This document shows positions 57,104 to 64,000 of a DNA stretch of 64,000 nt, one piece after another. Every line of letters begins with the position of its first letter. Position 1 is the first letter of the stretch. Below the pieces are notes generated by a model. The model searched no databases, was not told the DNA's origin, and was given only the letters and a program-made list of their open reading frames with translations. Both the position numbers and the translations under genes were made by a program. This DNA comes from Rotaria socialis. Taxonomy: Eukaryota > Rotifera > Eurotatoria > Philodinida > Philodinidae. The stretch lies in assembly GCA_905331475.1 (NCBI GenBank), contig CAJNYU010000139.1, forward strand, positions 27,398-91,397. Reading direction: 5' to 3'.

Positions 57104-58915
57104 ATGAAAATAAAATTCAGTGGATGGAGCTGTAGTTCGAAATTTTGTATTGTTCAAGAAGTGCAACCGAATGATATAATCGAAGCTGTAGTATTTAAAA
57201 TTGAACAGGCCATCCCTTGCACAAAAATTACTAATGTTATACATGATGGTAGGAAATTAAATAAAACAAAATCCTTTGAATATTATGGTATTTCCGATGG
57301 AACTTTAATAGACGTGCAAACAGATACCGAAGATGCAACGTCTAGAAAAACAGTTTGTATGGGTTGCAGCTACCATAATTTGGTACATTTATCAGCGAAT
57401 GTTGCCCGAGTGCATGAAACCAGATCTCACTTCAGTCAAGAAGCTACTCATGCTTCTCTGCATCAATGGATGCAAAAGTTGAACCCTAAAGATCAAACTA
57501 AAATTATACAATTCATTAATTCAGCTAGTGATGGTCTCAAAACTCGATTTATGGTTTGCATTAAAGATATGTTTGAAGTCTATGTAAAAAAATATAGAAA
57601 TATAGAATATGCTAATCTTATAGATTTTGATTATTGTGAATTATTAAATGAATTACGTTGCCCAGTATGTTGTACTAAGTTTTCTCTTCATCCACACTCG
57701 CCGATCACTCCAATTCAGTTGTGTACCATCAGTGACAAACATTATACATGCCATGAATGTGTCAGCAAAGTTAAGTGTTGCCCATTGTGTAAGGGAGAAA
57801 TTCATACCCAAGCTGTTACTTCTAAATATGTTATGAAGCTCCTTCGGGCAAGCAAGCAAAAAATTGAAGTATACTGTTTGCCAACAGAATTGACTAATAT
57901 CGATATAAAAGATAATCAACGACCTTTTGCGCATGGTGCTTTTTGCAATGTATACAAAGTGGAAAATTATGCTATCAAATGTCCTCGTGTTCCAACAGTA
58001 ATTGGTTGTGATATAGAAGATGCTATCATCCATGAAATATTTCTTTCTCGACCGATGAGTCATATACCTAATGTTTTAATAGTATACGGTGGTATTCGAT
58101 TACCAACTTATGGTATGTCTATTGTTATGGAATTCGTTGATGGCCCAAGTCTCGCCAAGGCATTATCTGATGACACGATTCTGAATTTGACATTCGAAGA
58201 GCGTCTAGAAATTTCACTAGGAGTTTGTAAAGGTCTTGGAGAGTTACATTTGGCAGGAATCGTGCACAGAGATTTCAAACCAGCAAATGTTCTTCTTAAA
58301 AAAGTATCTAATGGACACGGCTACGTACCAAAAATAGCTGATTTCGGAGTGAGTTTTCTCATACAAACAGCATCAGCTACAGCCGTACAAAAATTAGGCG
58401 GCACTGTTGGATATGATGCACCCGAAGTGGCTGATGGAAATACTCCATCATTTCAATCGGATATTTATGCTCTTTCATTTACACTCTACGAACTATTGAC
58501 AGTTCATCGCCCATTCATTGGTCTAAAAGATACGCAAATAATAACGAAATACACAATAAAAGGGGAACGTCCCAAAGATTGGAGTATTCGTGCTAATAAC
58601 CCGACAGTAAACATTCTACCAGATATGTTAAAAAATGTCATTGAGAAAGGTTGGCTACCAACATCTGAAGATCGTGCGTCAATCGGTGAAATTATCTATG
58701 CGATAAGAAAAACGATTAATTCTGATTATAAGAGTTGTGCACGAACATTGTGGGAACGCTTTCATTATTCAAGCAGAGATTCATCGTACGAATACGATTT
58801 CATCGACAAATACAACACATTTGAATTGCTAGCAATACAAGAAATCATCAAAAGATTAGTGATTGAAGATAGTGAAGCGGTTCAACTCTTATTAAATAAC
58901 TATGCTTGGGGTTGA
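57104..58915 (+). CDS. Ubiquitin-like / RING / protein kinase fusion
   Basis: Intronless 603-residue protein with three recognisable parts. Residues 1-72 form a ubiquitin-like beta-grasp (DGRKLNKTKSFEYYGISDGT matches the ubiquitin IFxGKxL..LxDYxIxxxS pattern). Residues 186-229 carry a RING-like zinc site: C186-x2-C189, C207, H213, C216-x2-C219, C226-x2-C229, with an unusually long C207-x5-H213 spacing. Residues 273-555 are a protein kinase: degenerate glycine loop (AHGAFCNVYKV), K292 in YAIK, E311, HRDFKPAN (D390, N395), DFG 413-415 and APE near 439-441, so catalytic residues are complete. The central 85-180 region, which may have a further Cys/His cluster (CMGC .. H), is unassigned. The predicted roles are ubiquitin-related signalling and phosphorylation in one chain. 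I know of no standard animal family with this order. Confidence 0.85.
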   Translation: MKIKFSGWSCSSKFCIVQEVQPNDIIEAVVFKIEQAIPCTKITNVIHDGRKLNKTKSFEYYGISDGTLIDVQTDTEDATSRKTVCMGCSYHNLVHLSANVARVHETRSHFSQEATHASLHQWMQKLNPKDQTKIIQFINSASDGLKTRFMVCIKDMFEVYVKKYRNIEYANLIDFDYCELLNELRCPVCCTKFSLHPHSPITPIQLCTISDKHYTCHECVSKVKCCPLCKGEIHTQAVTSKYVMKLLRASKQKIEVYCLPTELTNIDIKDNQRPFAHGAFCNVYKVENYAIKCPRVPTVIGCDIEDAIIHEIFLSRPMSHIPNVLIVYGGIRLPTYGMSIVMEFVDGPSLAKALSDDTILNLTFEERLEISLGVCKGLGELHLAGIVHRDFKPANVLLKKVSNGHGYVPKIADFGVSFLIQTASATAVQKLGGTVGYDAPEVADGNTPSFQSDIYALSFTLYELLTVHRPFIGLKDTQIITKYTIKGERPKDWSIRANNPTVNILPDMLKNVIEKGWLPTSEDRASIGEIIYAIRKTINSDYKSCARTLWERFHYSSRDSSYEYDFIDKYNTFELLAIQEIIKRLVIEDSEAVQLLLNNYAWG

Positions 58916-59267
58916 GTAAAATCCTAAATTACTACGTTGCATTTCTTGTATTGAGTTATCAAAATCATAATAGAAAACCGTTCGAAGATCAGTGATTCAA
59001 TAGTTATTATAATAAGAATACAATTATTTGAATAATATTTCAAACGCAAATATATATGTATTCGTATTTTCGTTTAGTTTTCGATTAGATGATATCACGA
59101 TGGTTCTGAGAACTGTCGTAAGTATTAACCAAAAGCACCGACAAAACATATTATATATCCAATAAAGACCAAAAACTACTGACTCTTTCTTATTAAAAGA
59201 TACAAGAGACAAGTAAAACTAGATTAAATAGAAACTAAGGGCGCACGGATTTAAAATAGAAATGAAC
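58916..59267. other. Intergenic region
   Basis: 3' flank of the kinase gene; nothing recognised. Confidence 0.4.
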
Positions 59268-59930
59268 CTCGAATATTCCGGGTTCGGTGGAAAAGGCAGA
59301 AAGGGAAAATGCCGAAAAGGCAAATGCAGAACGGGAAAATGCAGAAATATAAACGTCGAATGAAAGACAACAGAACAAGGAAAACGTCGAAAAGTAAAAT
59401 GTTGAAAATTCAACTGTTTAATAATCTTAAAGGCAAACAGAATTTTATTGGATCACATGATAAAAGTCAATGGAAAAGGGAAAAACTAAGTTAATAAGCA
59501 TTATCTCCTTTTTTTGTGTGATCCAAGTAGTAATGCTAATTCCTTCAATAGTTGTTTTTACGTTGATCTCATCGTTCTTGGACCGTGTTTTAAGCGTTTC
59601 AAATCTTTTCTGAAAAGCTGTTGCGTACTTTGATTCTTTTGCAGATGAAGCACCACCAGCTAGTTAAGCTATTTCGACACAGACTCCAGTAGCAACCAAT
59701 GTAAGCTGAAGAACAAAATTTCATTATCTATAGACATCTTTTCCATTTCACGTTTTCATTTCCAAGAATTTTCTGCGTTTCTCTCTAGTATAGGTTTTCG
59801 CCGAGATTTTTATTAATTCTACTTTCCCGTTCGACGTTTTCACCTTCTGCAATTGCCAGCTTCGGCATTTCCCTTTTCGGCGTTTTTCTGTTCTGCCTTT
59901 TCCGCCAATTCGAATTTTCCTGCTATAATT
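59268..59930. mobile_element. Foldback element with GGAAAATGCCGAAAAGG words
   Basis: The left arm (about 59268-59400) repeats GGAAAATGC(C/A)GAA-type words. The right arm (about 59820-59930) carries the complement in inverse order (GGCATTTCCC, CGGCGTTTTTC, CTGCCTTTTCCGCC). The ends GTGGAAAAGGCAGAA and TTCTGCCTTTTCCGCC are inverted. No coding capacity; ORFs through it are Lys/Arg-rich readings of the repeats. Confidence 0.7.
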
Positions 59931-61512
59931 CGCAAAATTTTATCCATAATATTATTGTAAAATTCTACCAGTAGTCGATTAATCAATCTAGAAATCGATA
60001 ACATATCTAATTATCACCGAACAAAAATACTATTACATTTGAAAACAATGAAAATTAACTTGAAAAAGCCAAAGAAAAGATTACTGAGGTCATTTACCAA
60101 CCTAAAAGAAAACATAGTGTAAACTCAATGAAAATAAGAAATCCAATAAAAACAACCGATCTTTTCGTCTTTATCTGAAGCGTGAGATTATAGGAGGTTT
60201 TTCATAGGTGTAGATTATCTTATAGTTCAGCTAGATATAAAGGTATGACTAACAGTGTAATTACACGAAACTATGACTCAGCTAACCATACAAATATTGA
60301 TACCCATATGGAAACTGACATTGGAATACATATCGACATCCGCACCTTCTCTAGCGTCGGATGCTCGTGCTACTTAGAATTGAAAAGAATGCATTTCTTT
60401 TATGTACAAATAAATGAAGCCTATTCGATTTTGAATTAAAAATCGATAATATGTAAATAATGTTATTTAACTGTAATTTAAAAATGAATTGACTTTATTT
60501 GAATAATATCAAATCTATTTTCTCCTCAATTCAGAAGAAAACTTCATAAATATATTTGTATTCGATATGTTTTTTGGTTCATTATTTTTTTCTGAAGCTT
60601 GAAGACATTTTAAAAAATGTTTCTGAGGATAAAAAAACTAGAGTCCAATCAACGATTCATTATATCAGGTCAAATAAGACTCTCGTTGATTTTATAATTA
60701 AAAAAAATACGTAATATTCCTTTTAGCTCGATTACTTTACTCTATTTTATGAGTAATTAAATTATTCCATCTTGATATTAATACTAAGTCGCATTGGTGC
60801 GGCTCAATTTAATATTTAACCAGGCTAATCGTAGTGTGTATTTGGCATAAACTAAGAGTATGACTTATAACATTCCGAGTTTATTCTGATTTGATCGAAG
60901 TTTTTATTTTGTCAGAATACCTAGTCATGGTAGTTAGAGAAAAAGACATTGCAGAGTAAATTTTACCAGTATCATGGACTAGTCATATCACCTGTCTTCA
61001 TTTATTTTTTGCTTATTTGCAAGATTTGAGTGCATCACTTGGAAAAACGGGAAACTCATGGAAGTACTTTCTAAAGACGAGTTGCTCAAGTAGCCCAAGC
61101 AGCCCTTTACAAAAATCTAATGTTTATGTTTCACCATGGAATTCAGAGTACAATCTTTAGAATTCAATTCTACGCATGACAATACCTGACTAGAACGGTT
61201 TCATATATGAATCACCGGTTGGAATTAAAGCTATAATGAAATCCAAGTCGAAATTATTGATTTTTTCTAAGTAGTTTTCGTCGAAAAACTTTCTTTATGC
61301 AACACGCGTTTCTTGTACGACAAAAAAGGTTCATTCTTCACAGCACGACGATTGACATATAGATGGGTTTTTCAAGAAATTGTACTGACGTACACAATTT
61401 AACTTAGCTACGTAGTCTATAATCAATAAAGAGAGAAGATAAACTTTAAAGAAAACTATATTCTTTCAAACCAGTCTTTCATATTGTGTCTATTTATATG
61501 CGCTTCCGCCTG
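59931..61512. other. Intergenic region between convergent genes
   Basis: No gene recognised; the small ORF at 60245-60439 has no domain. Confidence 0.4.
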
Positions 61513-63081
61513 TCATGTTTTGTCAATTAGTCTTTTCCAGAATGTTTTCAATTGTTTTGGTAATTTAAATAAATGTGCCCAAAATGATTTATTGTTAAAC
61601 ACGACCGTGCACCATTGAATCACTTTTTCATCGTCGAGTGATTCCATGATACCGAAAATAAGCTCATTGATACCGGACTGTTCAAACTCTTTGCCTGAAT
61701 CTTCGTCTACAAATTTCTGACTATTTACTGCTGTGCACAAGCCCATATTGCCAAAATAGACAACACCATTTTCTTCTCGAGTTCTTTGATGATAATGCTC
61801 TAGTAAATTTTGAAAGTCTTCCATGACAGCATCTCGTTGTGGCTTTTGCCCAGCCCACTTATTTGTACACACAAGTGCACAAAATATTTGTTTTTTCATG
61901 CACTCATCCAACAGCCAACGTAACTGCTGAAGATTTGCAAAAGAACCTGGCGATGCACAATAGATCATACACAGTATATCGGACTTGGGTTCTTTTAAAA
62001 TGCCTTCTAGTCTTTTTCGAATTTTGTCTTTTGTCCAACTTTCGAATCCTGGTGTATCCCAAAAGTTATATTGATAACTTACGGCTTCCGAATTGATTTC
62101 AATTTCACCTCTAAGAACATAACGTGACATCATGCTCGTACAAGAATCAAGTCCAGCACTTGTGTTAGCTAGCTTCTGTTGACAAATAGCATTTACCAGA
62201 GTACTTTTCCCGACTCTTGCTGATCCACACAATACAATATTGATTTCTTTGTATGCGTTAGAGATATCTCGATGTAGAACAGAATCACGAGTAACAGCAG
62301 TACCAACTTCGAAAATTTTAGATGTCACATGTTGATAAGTATTTGCTAATTTTTCTGAAAGAGATGAATTTTGAGCACTGTCACTTGATACTGTTGCTAA
62401 TGTACGCCAATTTACATCTTCTTGTGTCAGCTGTACAAATGGAGGTGATACTGCATCTGAAGAAGATATGTTAAGATTTAAATCTGTACTTCTTGCAACG
62501 GATGCTGGCGTACTTCCTGTGCCAAATTTTATTTTCAATTGATCGATCACTAATTCATTTAAAGCATCAGCTGGAGAACTAGAAGTTGACGGCTTGAAAT
62601 ATTAAAAAAAAATTATCTTTAACATTTCCGACAATAAAACGGTTGCTCAAGCAGTACTAACAATGCAGCGAATCATGAAATCTTTTTTGACACTTACCCT
62701 GTCATCATTTATTGCTATGTCTCTGGGTTTGGTAGTAACAGTCGGTGTTTGTAGTTTTGTTGTTCTTTCATCTTGATTTTTGCTTAAATTTCGTCGCGCC
62801 AGATCCATAATTTGCTCACGTATCACTGTTTTCATGCACAATTGCAATACAGGGTACTCCATTGTGAGAGCTTTAGTATCCTTCAACATATTGTCATTAT
62901 CCAGCATTTCTTGATTATTTAATAAAATGAGATAATAATTTTCATAATCGATTTCTGCTTTACGTATACTATGTTCACACGCATACTTAATGATATATTG
63001 AACTGTTGATTCCGGCGAAATTGGTACATTAATACTTTCGCCGGTTCTTTTGAAGCGAACTTCAATCGTCTGAGATGCCAT
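61513..63081 (-). CDS. Ubiquitin-like domain plus TRAFAC-type GTPase
   Basis: Exon 1 (63081-62698) and exon 2 (62592-61513) join across a 105-bp intron in phase 0; 487 residues. Residues 1-85 look like a beta-grasp/ubiquitin-like domain (TIEVRFKRTGESINVPISPE, then YYLILLNNQEMLDNDNMLKD). A low-complexity Ser/Thr linker follows. The GTPase core has G1 GSARVGKS (251-258), a G2 Thr near 280, G3 DTPG (307-310) and G4 TNKW (371-374), so it should bind and hydrolyse GTP. The motif style (GSARVGKSTLVN .. DTPGFES) resembles AIG1/GIMAP, septin-like or 50S-binding MMR_HSR1 GTPases. The C-terminus is basic and aromatic (FWAHLFKLPKQLKTFWKR) and may contact membrane. The subfamily is uncertain. It converges with the Ubl-RING-kinase gene. 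Confidence 0.85.
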
Positions 63082-64000
63082 TGGTCTCTAAATTGAAATT
63101 TAGATGATACTTAATATTGTTCACGCCAAGGTTTTTCTACCGACAGCCTTATAAAATGAATCGATAATTTTTCAGTATAAATTTCTATTCTATCTCTACT
63201 AGATATCAATGTAGTGAACCGTCAATGTTTTTTTACTCTTTATGTATACCCTCATCTTTCTCTGGCAACGAATTCATTTTTTGACTCAAACGCAGATGGA
63301 CACACACACTGCCTCCGCCGCCAAACTAGTACTGATGTTCGAAATCTTCAGATTGATGATTAATGAAATTCACCAGAAATGTATAATTCATCCTTTTTTT
63401 AACTCTATCCAAACGGAAGTGAGAGAAATGAATTATCACCACGAGAGGCTTTTTTTTATTTTGAAATAAAACAGTGGCGCCATGCTGCTATGAAGTAACT
63501 TGTAAAGAATGCAACATGTTTGCATCAGTAAATTTTCTCTCTCCAATGTAAACATTGTCGCATACAATTTGAAGGCACCAATGGCAAAAAACATTGATGT
63601 AATGTCAAGGTTTCTATTTTTTTCTCTTTTCTAGTATGTACATTAAATTCATTAGCGAACGATGAAAAATTTTTTGATATACGAAAAAGAATCATTCAGT
63701 CATACTCTTCAACGAGATTTCTTTACTATTCTATTGAGCGAATAGGTATAATCACCATTCAAAAATTAGAAATTCAAGAGAAACAGTTGCTATTCAATTT
63801 CTGAAGAACGCAATGAGGATCTCATGTGTCCATATTTATGACCTCATTATTAAGGTTGTGCACGATATTCTTTCAGATTTCTTCTTTATATAAAAATAAA
63901 TGTGGAAACTTCGGATTTCATCCGAGAGTTATGTGTACTGCAAAAAGTGCATGCGACATGAGTCATTCTAGAATGTCTGAACACGAAAATTATCATGAGA
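63082..64000. other. Upstream region of the GTPase gene
   Basis: No other gene recognised to the window end; the ORF at 63242-63469 has no domain. Confidence 0.4.

Noticed and set aside
59219-59494. Lys/Arg-rich and Phe/Pro-rich ORFs
   Set aside because: They translate the word repeats of the 59.3-kb foldback element.
1-64000. tRNA genes, rRNA genes, CRISPR arrays
   Set aside because: I saw no cloverleaf with a GTTCRANNC box plus matching acceptor arms, no rRNA-like stretch and no regularly spaced repeats. A tRNAscan-SE run would settle the tRNA question.

Overview
The window looks like nuclear DNA of a bdelloid rotifer (Adineta/Rotaria type). It is AT-rich, most introns are short (about 55-100 bp) with GT..AG ends, and conserved animal genes (muscle myosin, the spliceosomal helicase Brr2, an SLC13 transporter) sit among intronless or one-intron genes that resemble fungal or bacterial families. 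NHL-repeat and rhodopsin-like receptor genes of this style are, as I recall, strongly expanded in bdelloids. The species call is inference.

Layout. 1-4.4 kb: 5' part of a muscle myosin II heavy chain (minus), with a TATA box. 6.7-10.8 kb: two paralogous single-pass membrane proteins flanking an intronless GNAT acetyltransferase that has a perfect inverted repeat in its promoter. 12.4 kb: first copy of a small hydrophilic protein family. 13.5-14.9 kb: fungal-type histidine acid phosphatase (minus). 16.6-17.5 kb: dead rhodopsin-like GPCR. 20.3-21.9 kb: PHO84-type phosphate:H+ symporter (minus). 24.1-27.0 kb: tandem duplication carrying copies 2 and 3 of the small protein family (copy 3 is dead) with a stray Brr2 exon fragment between them. 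27.2-35.6 kb: complete multi-exon Brr2/SNRNP200 (minus). 36.4-40.3 kb: a MACPF gene with a premature stop and an NHL-repeat gene with a frameshift. 43.7-45.1 kb: secreted beta-lactamase-like serine hydrolase. 46.9-47.6 kb: orphan secreted protein behind a clear TATA box. 49.1-50.7 kb: fungal-type GH13 alpha-amylase with a hydrophobic tail. 51.3-53.8 kb: SLC13 di/tricarboxylate transporter. 54.7-55.3 kb: decayed ChaC-like gamma-glutamylcyclotransferase. 57.1-58.9 kb: a Ubl-RING-protein kinase fusion. 61.5-63.1 kb: a Ubl-like + GTPase protein, convergent with the kinase.

How the genes may work together. The secreted phosphatase and the phosphate symporter would form a phosphorus-scavenging pair. 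The amylase, serine hydrolase and SLC13 carrier fit nutrient digestion and uptake. The Ubl-RING-kinase and Ubl-GTPase neighbours look like parts of one signalling scheme and are the best candidates for something undescribed. Between genes lie many small non-autonomous elements with inverted ends. Several are built by reiterating one short word, a different word in each element.

Limits: homology calls are from memory of protein families. Identities, phylogeny, exon ends and transposon families were judged by eye. I saw no tRNA, rRNA, CRISPR array or intact transposase/reverse transcriptase gene.
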